Assembly (NCBI GenBank): GCA_030998225.1
Contig: JAPYXD010000680.1
Coordinates: forward strand, 558,001-622,000
DNA: 64,000 bases
DNA from: Diplolepis rosae
Lineage: Eukaryota; Arthropoda; Insecta; Hymenoptera; Diplolepididae
Direction of reading: 5' to 3'
In this document: piece after piece, positions 1-9,922 of the stretch
Position numbering within the stretch: the first letter of the stretch is position 1
Layout of the letters: each line of letters begins with the position of its first letter
Translations under genes and position numbers: made by a program
Notes under the pieces: model-generated
Databases searched by the model: none
Seen by the model: the letters and a program-made list of their open reading frames with translations, nothing else
What the model was told of the DNA's origin: nothing

Positions 1-466
1 AAGCCGAGACGAAGCCGAGGCGCGATCAGTCTTGCTAGCATTTTAAACGAGTCTCGTAATTACTCGAATTATGTGCATTGACACATATTCTATTTTATGT
101 GACTTCGGTGCGTATACGAATTTTTATGCGTATACTCGAATCCATTCTGAAAAGGTTGAAATTGACGTGATTATCGCCCATCTCACTTGACATTTCGCGA
201 ATACTTCCGGCCATTTTGATTTTCTCGATCTTGTGTAGAAGCAGCGTATTGTAATAGACGCATGCGCAGTTCAAATGTACAAGGCTTTGTCAGTACGGTG
301 CCAACGCTGTGCGAAGAAGAATAAGACGAAGATTACGCTCCGCTGTATCGTAATAGGCGCATGTGTAGTTCAATTTTTATATTACATTCCTCTGTATCGT
401 AATACAAAACATTACGCTACTTTCATCTGTGGCGTAAAAACGAGTTTACACGCCGGAGGTACATAA
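1..466. repeat. Interspersed repeat family R1, copy A (cut by window start)
   Basis: This matches the repeats at 3545-4614 and 54061-54566. The shared parts are a run of CCGAGRCGAAGCCGAGG-like words, the ATGTGCATTGRCACATA palindrome, GTGACTTCGGTGCGTATAC, and a tail rich in ATTACGCT/AGCGTAA words ending CGCCGGAGGTACATAA. The complete copies have about 16-bp inverted ends of the form TTATGTGCCTMSGGCGC. This suggests a non-autonomous DNA transposon. No coding capacity is seen. Confidence 0.75.
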
Positions 467-699
467 TGAATATTATCCTAAGTTTGGAACATATAATGAT
501 GACTCAAAAATAATTTTTATGGTGACAATGTTGAGTTTAACACGCATTTCCGTAATATTGATCGACAAATCTGTTATGTTTACGAAAAAGCGATAAATGT
601 AAGGACTCAGTAAATGCAACAGATTTTCTTTCACGTGTTTAATAGAGTTATTTTGTTTAATATTTGCAAGCTCATGAATGTAATACTGTTTTCTTCTAG

Positions 700-912
700 G
701 GAGACAGTGGTGGTCCTCTGGTCTACAATGGTGTGGTTATAGGGGTTGCTGTTATTAGTTGTTCGTTTGATACAGAAAGTCCTGCTATTTACACAAAAGT
801 TTTAGATTACATGGGATATATCAAGAATATCATGAAACCCGCTGCAGACAGGAATCAAGCGAAACATCATATTCGTCGCTTCGTGCGTTCCAATTATAAA
901 AAAAAAGCATAA
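700..912 (+). CDS. Last exon of an S1A serine protease-like gene (5' part lies before the window)
   Basis: A pyrimidine-rich intron end and AG (698-699) open a phase-0 exon of 70 codons plus TAA. It begins GDSGGPLVYNG, which carries the catalytic Ser195 of trypsin/chymotrypsin proteases, and continues to the family's C-terminal helix (IYTKVLDYMGYIKNIM). After that helix, where the family normally stops, there are about 25 extra residues rich in Arg, Lys and His (RRFVRSNYKKKA at the end). One Cys near position 220 is kept. The usual Ser214-Trp215 pair is replaced by Val-Ile, so substrate binding is atypical. The upstream exons with the His and Asp are not in the window. A secreted protease or protease homologue is inferred. 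The almost identical exon at 11508-11720 shows it belongs to a duplicated family. Confidence 0.85.
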   Translation, partial: GDSGGPLVYNGVVIGVAVISCSFDTESPAIYTKVLDYMGYIKNIMKPAADRNQAKHHIRRFVRSNYKKKA

Positions 913-1037
913 AATATAGAATATTTGTATTTGGAAAAGAGTAAGTTTCTTTTTGCATGAGTTCAGTATTTGTTGAACGGTTTCTGTTCACAATTTCCCA
1001 CCAATCGTTTCATGTTAAATTTGTATATTTTGTGTTG

Positions 1038-1043
1038 AATAAA
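1038..1043 (+). terminator. AATAAA polyadenylation signal of protease locus 1
   Basis: AATAAA lies 126 bases after the stop codon. The same signal at the same relative position follows the duplicated exon (11846-11851). Confidence 0.6.
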
Positions 1044-1365
1044 TTTTTGATTGAAGTAATTTTAAATTTGCAATGCCTGAATTTTTTTTAAGTAACGTTA
1101 TTCTCCTTATTTCATGTTTTTAATTTTGATTTTTTGATTAATATGGATGAATTGAATATAAGAATAAACTGAAATTTATAATTTTACTTTAAATTAGATC
1201 AAATATGCAGTGTGTATTTATGATAGTTTATTGGATTTAAGCAAAGAAATCTAAGGTTGAAAAGTAGGGGGAATGATTACAAATCTCCAACTATAGGCGA
1301 GGTTAAGTGTAAAATATTACACTGAAAAATATCCAGCATATTGCTAAGAATCACATTTCAGATAA

Positions 1366-2163
1366 ACATTTACTTTCAATGTTTTGTTTAAAAAAAAACG
1401 AGCGAATTTTTAGGGTCAAAAATGACATTTATTATGCTTTTTCTCTACAATTTTTAGAAATTTCTATTTTTTTCTATATTTCAATGGTTCACCTAGTAAC
1501 TACTAGTACAAATTTTGAAAATATTTTCTGTTTTTTGGTTTCCGACGATTTTTTCGAAAATTATCATGTCCGCTGTTTTGATTCTCGAAGCGGCCAATAA
1601 CACCAATCGTTGTTGCTCTGCGGGTTCGCAACAAATTTTTTGTGTACAATATAAGTGGACAAATAAATCCTTACAGTGTCGATAAGATTCATTGTTGCCT
1701 TGTATTTAAAATTATCCTACAAAATAACTCTCATTTTCAGCCCTCTACACAAAACGACCCACTTAAGTGATTTGCATTTTGGGCAGCTTCATTTCAATGG
1801 AGCCGATTGTACGTCCGCTATGGTACAAATTTAGTATTGATAAAATGTCTATCCATTTCTTTTTGAGTTCTTCCAATACCGGTTTCTGAATCAACCCTGC
1901 TGACGAAGATCCAATCTGAAGTGTTCCAAAGTGAATAGTTGATTTTAAATTCAAACTAGTTCAAGGACTATGCACATTCTTAACCCAATCAATTCAAATA
2001 AATTCAACGAAAATGCCAAGAGAGTCTAAATTAAACTGAAAACTTTGAAGAGCCATTTTTGTTGGAAATTTTAAATGTATCTAAAATGATAAGGATTTAG
2101 GCAAAAGCTGACAGAATTTTGAAAATAATCTTGAAGTTAAGGTATTTAAGATCCTCTTATTAA
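1366..2163. other. Intergenic, nothing recognised
   Basis: AT-rich DNA after the duplicated block. Short open frames on both strands have no codon pattern or motif that I recognise. Confidence 0.5.
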
Positions 2164-3198
2164 GGGGGTCCACCTGTGTAAAATTTTCGAAAAATCGATT
2201 TTTGTTTTTGACATTTTTTGCATCTTTAAGATATGACTAATGATGTCCTTAAGCAATTTTCATGAATTCAACCTAATTAAATTAAATGTGAGTCTACAAT
2301 ACAAAGTTCTGTTGTGTTTCCAAACTTTAAACGCGTCCCGAGTCGAAATTTCGAGGGCCTCATATGAGCCTCTTGGTGATGTTGAAGCTCATTTGAAACA
2401 TTTTAAGCCTCCACAACCTCTTTAAAGCCTATTGATAATCGTTAAGTCGCCATTTAACCCTCTTTAGCCTCTGTATTTTATTTTTCAACCTCTTTTAACG
2501 CTCAGGAACCTCTTCGATCGAGAAGAGCCTCACAGGCACTTTTCCCGTCGTAATGTATGACCTCCTTTGAACCTCTTGAGCCTAAAACGGACGTAAGTCA
2601 AGTCTGGAGGCTTAAAAGAGGTTTAAAAATACGAACAAGAACCTCTTTTACCCCTCCTCAGCCTCAAAATTATGTCGCAGAGGCTCAAGTGAGGCCTTCG
2701 ATTTTTCGACTCGGGGTTTTTCTAGAAACCATGTTTTTGAAATTTGTGGGCAGGATTGAAAAAAATCTACTTAACAGATTGACTTGAAATTTTAACTGAC
2801 TCATTTATAGAGATAACTGACATCGAAAAAAGCATGAAAATGATTAATTTTTATGAAAAGTACTGCCATTTCTTCAATTTTTGAAATTTTGTCAAAATGC
2901 TACGTTAGTACCTCGACAACATAAACAGAAATAATATTTTTTTTTACTTTTTGTGTTTTAGATAACTGGTTCGAGCGGAATCTTGCCCACAATTTCGGTA
3001 TTCCATTTTGAAGGGGTCACTTTCAATGCCCTTAATGAATACAAGCCTTCGGATTACACTATTGGAAAAATTTACTATTATAATAAAACCACAAAGCTTC
3101 AAAATAACGTTAAACTTATTCTCATTTTCGAATTAGTTCTCCTAACAAACATTCCCGAAAAAGCGTTCGAAATACCGCCCTCACACAGGTGGACCCCC
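2164..3198. mobile_element. TTAA-flanked element T1 with terminal inverted repeats
   Basis: GGGGGTCCACCTGTGT at the left end is mirrored by ACAGGTGGACCCCC at the right end. Each end abuts TTAA (2160-2163 and 3199-3202), as expected for the TTAA target duplication of piggyBac-like (or Kolobok-like) elements. The interior has a run of CCTCTTNAGCCTC-like words (about 2350-2690) and no transposase. It is a non-autonomous element. Other TTAA-flanked elements with G-rich ends are at 10302, 16843 and 20609; 18806 is similar but starts GGTAG. Confidence 0.8.
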
Positions 3199-3202
3199 TT
3201 AA

Positions 3203-3544
3203 TATAACAAAAAAAATTTCTAAAATTGCGGTTTTCTTCGAATTGTCCGAGAGCTTAGAAATACTTTTAAAAAAATTCGTTCTATATGTAAAAGTTGATC
3301 GTTTTGAATTGACGATAACGCAATTTAAATGCTCTATTTATTAAACACTAAATAATTATTGAGTTCGCCAAATATTTCTTCAAAAGTATTTACGCTGGTA
3401 ATGGTAATTATTTAAAATTTTGAAATATTTCAAACATTCTAAATTAGTTATCTTTCGATAATATTAACCCTTTCAGTCGTAGGTCCTTTACAGAGAACAG
3501 ATCATGATGAAGGACACTTATGGATTTTTACTAATAATAGGATA
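3203..3544. other. Intergenic, nothing recognised
   Basis: AT-rich spacer between element T1 and repeat R1 copy B, with no motif or open frame of note. Confidence 0.5.
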
Positions 3545-4614
3545 TAAGGTACCGAGGCGCATAATGAGGGTTATTACGTGTCGAGCGACAATGCTCGCAG
3601 GAGATCGAAGCCAAGGCGTAGCCGATGCGTAGCTGAGGCAAAGCCGAGACGAAGCCGAGGCGCGATCAGTCCTGCAAGCATTTCAAGCGATTCTCGTAAT
3701 TACCCGAATTATGTGCATTGGCACATATATTCTATTTTATGTGACTTCGGTGCGTATACGAGTTTTTATCTGTACACTCGAATCTAGTATAGTACCCAAG
3801 TGCGAATTGCTGAAGGTGATAATACGGCACAATATTGGCCCAATTTCGCCAGCCAAGAGTCGGCCATTGTTATTCGGCCAGTGTCACTGTTTGCATCGGT
3901 CAAGTGCTGGGCCAACGACGGCGGCCTTTTTCGACTGTTTAAATTTACCGACCTTCAGCCGAAACTTGGCCCAGTATCGGCCCTATACCAAGCCGATAGT
4001 CATTTTTACTATGGCATCCAGTTCTGAAAGTAGAAGAGCCAGAGTCGGGCTCATGGACGGCACATTACTGGACCATGTGTCACTTTTACCACGGCAAACC
4101 ATCCTGGAAGTGAGAAAACCAGAGTTCGGCACAGCATTGGCCCGTTGCTGTGCCGAAAACAAGTGCTGGCGGCCAGAGTATGGGGCCAGCATTGGCCGCC
4201 AAGTGCATACCGGAGTTATCATTCCAGCAACGGCACGATATTGGCAGCCGATATTCGGCAAATTTTTGGCGATGCTGGGACAGTGTTGGGCCGTATCTCA
4301 TTTCGCACTTGGGTATTCATCATGATCCTCCTCCATTGCACTTGATATTTCTCGATTAGTTCCGGCCATTTTGATTTTCTCGATCTTGTGTGGTAGTAGC
4401 GTATTGTAATAGAGCATGCGCAGTTCAAATGTACAAGGCTTTGTCAGTACGGTGCCAACGCTGTACGAAGAAGAAGAAGATTACGCTCCGCTCTATGGTT
4501 ATAGGCACATGCGCAGTTCAATTTTTACACTACATTCCTCTGTATCGTAATACACAACATTACGCTACTCTTGACTGTAGCGTAAAAAAGAGTCTACGCG
4601 CCGGAGGCACATAA
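3545..4614. repeat. Repeat family R1, copy B, split by a nested insertion
   Basis: A full-length relative of copies A and C. It starts with GGTACCGAGGCGCATAATGAGGG and ends CGCCGGAGGCACATAA. It is interrupted at 3795-4313 by a different element. The sequence at the interruption (CTAG, TA, TTCATCATG) compared with the empty site in copy C at about 54285-54299 shows where the insertion occurred. Long open frames here (for example 3711-4325) run through both repeats and are not genes. Confidence 0.8.
3795..4313. mobile_element. Miniature inverted-repeat element M1, nested in R1 copy B
   Basis: The ends are CCCAAGTGCGAA and TTCGCACTTGGG. The interior is rich in GGCCCA/TTGGCC words. The flank reads TA-element-TA, and copy C of R1 carries a single TA at the same place, which supports a TA target duplication here. 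The relative at 41744-42565 has the same ends but is flanked by ATGT on both sides, so the true duplication length is unsettled. No transposase is present. Confidence 0.8.
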
Positions 4615-5379
4615 AAATAATAGTATTCTATATCGGCCCAAATAATCAAAATAAACACTACTTCTCCAAAATTATGTCTAGACAACCGTTTTGATAGTTT
4701 TCCAGAAATTCTGACTGAAAGGGTTAATTAGAAAATATTCCTTATGCGTTTGTATAAATGATCTGTTTTTTTATAGAATCAAATACATTATAAAAGAGCA
4801 AAATAGTTGGGGGTTATAATATTTTCTCTAAAACAATAAAATACATGGCGTCTTTGAGACGTGAATCTGGAGAACATTTCTGTGGCGGAGGCATCATTTC
4901 TCCTTATCATGTTTTAACTAAAGAAGAGCCTAAATTTCTAGGCGCGTATGTTGTAGTTGGATCAGTTAGTATCAATTCTGGTGGCTCTAAGCACAACATT
5001 TATGGAATAGATTATCCTCTTTCTTTTGTAAAAGAGATTTGGATGCACAAAATTCGTAAACCGGTAATTATGATATTGCACCTCCAATTCTTAATTGCGG
5101 AAGTTATATTAATTCTTTATTGGCAATATGATAAGCATAATATGACGACTTAATAATGATGCTGTTAATTGACGATAAAATTTTATATTTCTAGTGTACG
5201 GGAGCCAAAAACGACGACATTGGTGTCATAACGCTGAGATTTTGTTTATAATTACGAAATTATCGGTATTTGAGTCAAAGTTGAATGATTGGTCGAACGA
5301 AATGATGCTATTTTAAGAACGCGATCGTCTTTTCTCTATCGAAAGAATATGAATATGAAATAGAAGAGAGCCATTCTGG

Positions 5380-5625
5380 AATCTGTTTCCATACAGATCC
5401 GCAAAACGCTTTATATCACGTTTGATATAAATCGTTCAAAAATCAATCCGAATTTATCAGATCCATTTCGTTTTAATCCATGGCATCAATCCGAGTGGAT
5501 TCGAAACAAGTTTTGAATCTGAATCAGTACAAGTTCGGTTTGATCCAAGTCGAATTGTTAATCCGAATCATTCCAGCCTCAGATTCAGATAAATTGGAAA
5601 TTCGTTCTGGATCTAAAGAGTCACT
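5380..5625. repeat. GAATC-rich degenerate repeat, copy 1
   Basis: Dense, imperfectly palindromic words such as AATCCGAAT, GGATTCGAA and TTGAATCTGAATC. Similar stretches occur at about 13660-13750, 40440-40600 and 63320-63530. It lies in the intron between exons B and C of the protease homologue. No target duplication is seen. Confidence 0.5.
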
Positions 5626-6648
5626 CAGGCAGAATCCTGTCCAGTTTGTCTTCTGACGAGTTCTATTTAGTTTTCTTTAGTTATTAACATTTTTTCGTTT
5701 CAAGAAGGAAACTTGATTGATTTCCTAGCAATATCTAGCAACATGTTTCGTCGAGAACTAAGAGGTTTTTCAAGTGAAAATTTTGTCTATTCAAAAAAAA
5801 TTTCGTTTAAATTTGTCAGGCAAGAATGAGTCTCGTTGTTTCTGGTTTCTAACGGAGAACACGTTAAGATCTAGACTTGTTAGCCCCCATCAAGTAAAAA
5901 TAGCTTATTCCTGGAATGGTTTAGACAAAGAATCTAGTAAAACTGGATAGATTTCTACTAGATTAAGACTAATTATGAATCTATATTTTCCTATTTAATG
6001 TAGATGTGTGAAAATTTAAATATATTTAAATTTTTATATTTTTCTCCAGGTTAAAGAAAAAATTGTTGAATCGGAAAATGTATCAATACTAGCATTGCCA
6101 CATTCTGAAGTTCCAGTAAACACAGAAGTGGGTATTACAGGATGGGGAGATGTACAACGTCACAACAGCAATGAGACAGAAATAGGACCCGATAAATTAA
6201 AATTGTTGGCAGTCAAAATTATAAGGAATAGAGAGTGTGACTTTTACTACTATTGCACTAGGCGAAAAAGGCAACTTTGCGTGGCTCACCTTAGAAAATC
6301 TGGTGAAAATATCAACACAGTAAGTACAGGGTAGTGTTATGAGTCAGTTATATCACTTCGAGAACATAACGAGAATATTGCCAAGAATATAACCAGTAGA
6401 TTAATTCTTTCAGAATTCATAAAAACGTATTTAACTTTAACACAACCTTAAATTCTAAATCGAGCATTTAAGAAATGGCGCGAAATTCAAACCTTTGTGT
6501 TGACGTTATCAAAATTATTATTTTTACTATGGAACTATTTCGATGTATGAGAATATTGTAGAATTTTCACCCTCCATGATGTGTATTTAGTAGATGTATA
6601 TATATATATATATATTAATCGATCAAGTTGTGGGTTAGAAAAAATAAT

Positions 6649-6898
6649 TGAAACACTCATCCATAAGTTGTCATGAGCGACGTTTCGTTGGCTTGGTTCG
6701 CCAACCTCATCAGGCTATATTTAATTGATAAAGGTTATATAAATTAGAAATCACAATAAATTTTACAAAATTTTACAAAACAGTGAAAAACACTTTCTAA
6801 AGAGTCACAACAAATTTTACCTTAAAATTGAAGTCTTTAAATTTATAAACTTTAGTCAAATATTAAAATCTAATTTAATTAGTCACATATTACGTCCC
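6649..6898. repeat. Left arm of the 250-bp inverted repeat
   Basis: It pairs with 7359-7610 nearly base for base, from TGAAACACTCATCC at the outer end to TACGTCCC at the inner end. The arms surround the reverse transcriptase fragment. Confidence 0.9.
6679..6714 (-). ncRNA. Hammerhead-ribozyme-like motif, minus strand
   Basis: Read on the minus strand: CTGATGAG, then a stem GTTGGC/GCCAAC closed by a short loop, then CGAAAC, then GTC. These are the conserved core boxes of the hammerhead (CUGAUGA, GAAA, cleavage triplet GUC). As in very short-helix-III types, the GUC directly follows GAAAC, so activity as a monomer is doubtful. It is the mirror of the motif at 7545-7580. Confidence 0.6.
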
Positions 6899-7240
6899 AA
6901 ATTTATGGATGATTTGGAGAACTATTGTTTATCCGTTTTAAATAAAGATTTTAATTGTATTCCTGTATTTTATTATAGATATGTCGACGATATAATTCTA
7001 TGTGTCCGTAAGAAACATATTGATATAGTGATTAATACTTTTAATGCTTATGATCCAAATTTACAATTTACATTTGAGTTAGAACAAGATGACAATAAAT
7101 TTTTTAGATATGGCCTTAATCAGAAATAATAATATGATTATCACTATTTGGTTTCGTAAACAAACATCGTCTGACAGAGTTATAAACTATTCTTCAAATC
7201 ATCCAACTCAACAAACGAATTGTTTATTATTTAACGTATG
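6890..7240 (+). pseudogene. Penelope-type reverse transcriptase fragment
   Basis: The frame from 6890 (ATG at 6905) reads through YRYVDDIILCV, the YxDD catalytic box of reverse transcriptases, then FNAYDPNLQFTFELE, typical of Penelope-like enzymes. At about 7100 the frame shifts by one base: the family motif FLDM and a later SSNHP motif continue in a neighbouring frame up to about 7240. Only about 115 codons of the catalytic domain remain. The N-terminal fingers, the thumb and the GIY-YIG endonuclease are missing. It is not functional. Confidence 0.8.
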
Positions 7241-7358
7241 AATACTCATGTGTATAATATACAAATTTAAGTTAGTGGTAGTTTATTAATATTAGTGCCC
7301 TCTGTCTTATAAATAAGGAAAGAAAATTGCGAATAAAGTTAGTTTAATATTTCACTTA

Positions 7359-7610
7359 GGGACGTAATATGTGACTAATTAAATTAGATTTTAATATTTG
7401 ACTAAGTGTTATAAATGTAAAGACTTCAATTTTAAGGTTAAATTTTGTTGTGACTCTTTAGAAAGTGTTTTTTCAGTGTTTTGTAAAATTTTGTAAAATT
7501 TATTGTGATTTCTAATTTATATAACCTTTATCAATTAAATATAGCCTGATGAGGTTGGCGAACCAAGCCAACGAAACGTCGCTCATGACAACTTATGGAT
7601 GAGTGTTTCA
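7359..7610. repeat. Right arm of the 250-bp inverted repeat
   Basis: Reverse complement of 6649-6898. Its outer continuation (ATTATTTTTTCTAACCC) is found only after the inserted transposon, at 10214 onwards. Confidence 0.9.
7545..7580 (+). ncRNA. Hammerhead-ribozyme-like motif, plus strand
   Basis: CTGATGAG at 7546-7553, stem II GGTTGGC with GCCAAC, then CGAAAC (ends 7577) and GTC at 7578-7580. Same structure and caveats as the minus-strand copy in the other terminal repeat. Confidence 0.6.
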
Positions 7611-7795
7611 CAGGGCAGGTCGACCTCTAATGTGTTGGGTGTCCCCGTAGGATAGTTTATGTGCGGTGGTGTACGCGGCGCTAGTTGTCGGAAGCGGGCG
7701 GAGTGCGGCAAAGGGAACGGCTTCGTATGAGTTCCGCCATTGTTGTATACATGTATCAACAATTCATACGCGATCGCGCTTTATAATCATTTAAA

Positions 7796-9922
7796 ATGAA
7801 TTCGAAGTACGAAATTCAGTGTGCTGTGAGTGGGTGTACCTCCAAAAGGGGTCGGAAGAACAATGTGTCAATTCATCGGTTTCCGAAGAAAGAAAATGCC
7901 GGACAACGATGGATAGAAGCATGCTCAAATCCCTACTTGTCGAGGTTAGGATACCTCGAAGTACTAGAAAGACAATTTTTTATTTGTCATCGACATTTTT
8001 CCGACGTTAAATTTACCGTCGTGTAGTGAATTTTCGCGTGGAAGTGATGTGAACATTAAACCGGCGAGTGTTTCTTCCCCATCAGACTTCGAAATTTTTA
8101 TTCCCGAAGTAGAAAAACCTGCAGAAGGCACACGAGACTTTGAAGAAAGTAGCGTGCAGTTTGCACACGTAAGTAACAATATTTTGAATTTCATACGATA
8201 TTGTATATAATTTCAAACTTTTCGACTCTGATCAGAGTCCTCATTAGTGATCTTTATTTCTAAAATTTTAAGTGCAATAAATAAAATATTACATATATGA
8301 GCCCTATTTCGAAGTAAACTTCGAAAATGTGAAAAAATGTAAAAATCGTAAGAAAATTTACATAAAATAGTACAAGAAACTTCGATGAAGTATCTAAAAC
8401 TTCCTTAGGAATGACAATAAAATTCTAGCACGTAATTTTGAGATACCAAACTAAAAAAGTAGTATATACACTACCGGTCAAAATTATTTATTCACCTGCT
8501 GTGTTAGCTATTCTTAAAGTGTCTTAATTTTTATAATTATTTAAATTTTGCATCTAGTGAGCCCAAGTTGAAGGCAAATTGATAATTTTATAAAAATATA
8601 TTGCAAAAAACGTCAAATTTTGATCTTTTTGAATAAATATTAATAACACTGAAATTAATTAAGACCTTTAAACGTTTCTGGTCTCATTTTGAAGGTTACT
8701 CTTCATAGTATTTTGTTAACTTATCAAGATATTTTTAGAATTTTTCTTTTGGATTCTACCCTGGGGTCAAACATGGTACAAACATGTCGAAAATTTTCAA
8801 ATGAAGACAGTAATCTATAAATTTTATTAAAATATGATACACATTGGTTTTTAAAAATTTCTTGTAAGTAGCTACACATTTTTAAAATTTTATGACCTTT
8901 TTGTATCATTTTTGACGCCGGGTAGAATCCAGGAAAAAAAATCTGAAAATATCTTGATTAGTTAGCAAAATACTATGAAAACCTACTATTTAAATGAGAC
9001 AAAAAACTTTTAAAAATCTTAATTAATTTCAGAGTTGTTAATATTTTTCAGAATGATTGAAATTTCAAGTTTTTTGAAATATTTTTTTATAAAATTAACA
9101 TTTTGTTATTTTTTCTGATTTTTCTAAATCATTTCACTCGATTATGTCGATCATTAGAAGAGTGTATCACTGTACGTGACAACGGAACTCTACTATATCG
9201 ACCTTATCAACCTCTGATTTAGAATTAATCCAACGTTATTTAAAACTAGATGGTATTTTCCAATATAAATTGAAGAAATTTTTCTGTGAAAAAAAAATTT
9301 CTCCAATTTTGTTATTTAGTTTATTTTATTATTTTTTATTTTTTTTTTATTTGTTATTTGCAAAATTTTATTAACTTTTATTTTATGATAGGGAAAAAAA
9401 TTTCAACTTGTTATTATAAAAATTAAGACACTTTAGGAATAGCTGAAACAACACGTGAATAAATAATTTCGACCGGCAGTGTACTTCTGTCTCAATGTTA
9501 CTGAAGATATAGATGCAAGTACATATATAGTATAAAATTACAAAGGATTATTTATGAAAAAATAGCTGAGAATTGCCAATACAAATTCCACAATTTCGCG
9601 AAACATATGACTGGAGTTTTATTTTATAAAATTTATTTTTATTTATTTTATAAAATACCTACGAAATAAATTTCAAACATTCATATAAATTAAATGCTTT
9701 TAATCTATATTCCAGAAAAAAGAATCAGAAGATATCCCAGAAGCAGGAAGCAGCAAGGATGTATTTGGAGAAGACTTTCACACAACACCGAAGAGAGCTA
9801 TCTCGACCCCACAAAGTGTTCGATTATCTTGTAGTACAAAAATCAACGCAAAATGTGCTAAGCAACTATATTTTCTGAAAATAAAAATACAAATTACAGA
9901 TATTTTTGATTTTTATTTATGA
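7796..9922 (+). pseudogene. THAP zinc-finger protein, two exons, frameshifted
   Basis: Exon 1 (7796-8168) starts at an ATG and encodes a THAP finger. Cys-x4-Cys occurs near residues 9-14, IHRFPKK and a Trp follow, and the Cys-x2-His pair is in FICHRHFSD. THAP domains bind DNA and are found in P-element transposases. A one-base excess near 8013-8018 sends the frame into TAG; the neighbouring frame stays open to a GTAAGT donor at 8169. Exon 2 starts after AG at 9715 (phase 0), has 68 codons with a TPKRAISTPQSVRLS stretch, and ends TGA at 9920-9922. The DDE-type catalytic part is absent, so this is at most a DNA-binding remnant of the transposase. The intron holds a Tc1-type element (8469-9481). 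Confidence 0.75.
8469..9481. mobile_element. Tc1-type miniature element, nested in the THAP intron
   Basis: The left end CACTACCGGTCAAAATTATT and the right end ATTTCGACCGGCAGTG are mirror images, flanked by TA (8467-8468 and 9482-9483). The inner part is also palindromic: the block around GGATTCTACCCTGGGGTC mirrors GACGCCGGGTAGAATCC. No transposase is left. A truncated relative lies at about 50870-51015. Confidence 0.85.

Larger units (their letters stand above)
472..1365. repeat. Segmental duplication, copy 1 (last exon of protease locus 1 plus flanks)
   Basis: Intron tail, exon and 3' flank are collinear and nearly identical with 11213-12190. Homology runs from the AAGTTTGGAACATATA block upstream of the exon to the AAGAATCACATTTC block downstream. 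The two copies differ by small indels, including a 16-base G run present only in copy 2. The duplication carries the exon and the polyadenylation signal. Confidence 0.85.

Noticed and set aside
3711..4325. 204-codon open frame on the plus strand
   Set aside because: It runs across the junction of two different repeats (R1 copy B and M1) and has no protein-like motif.
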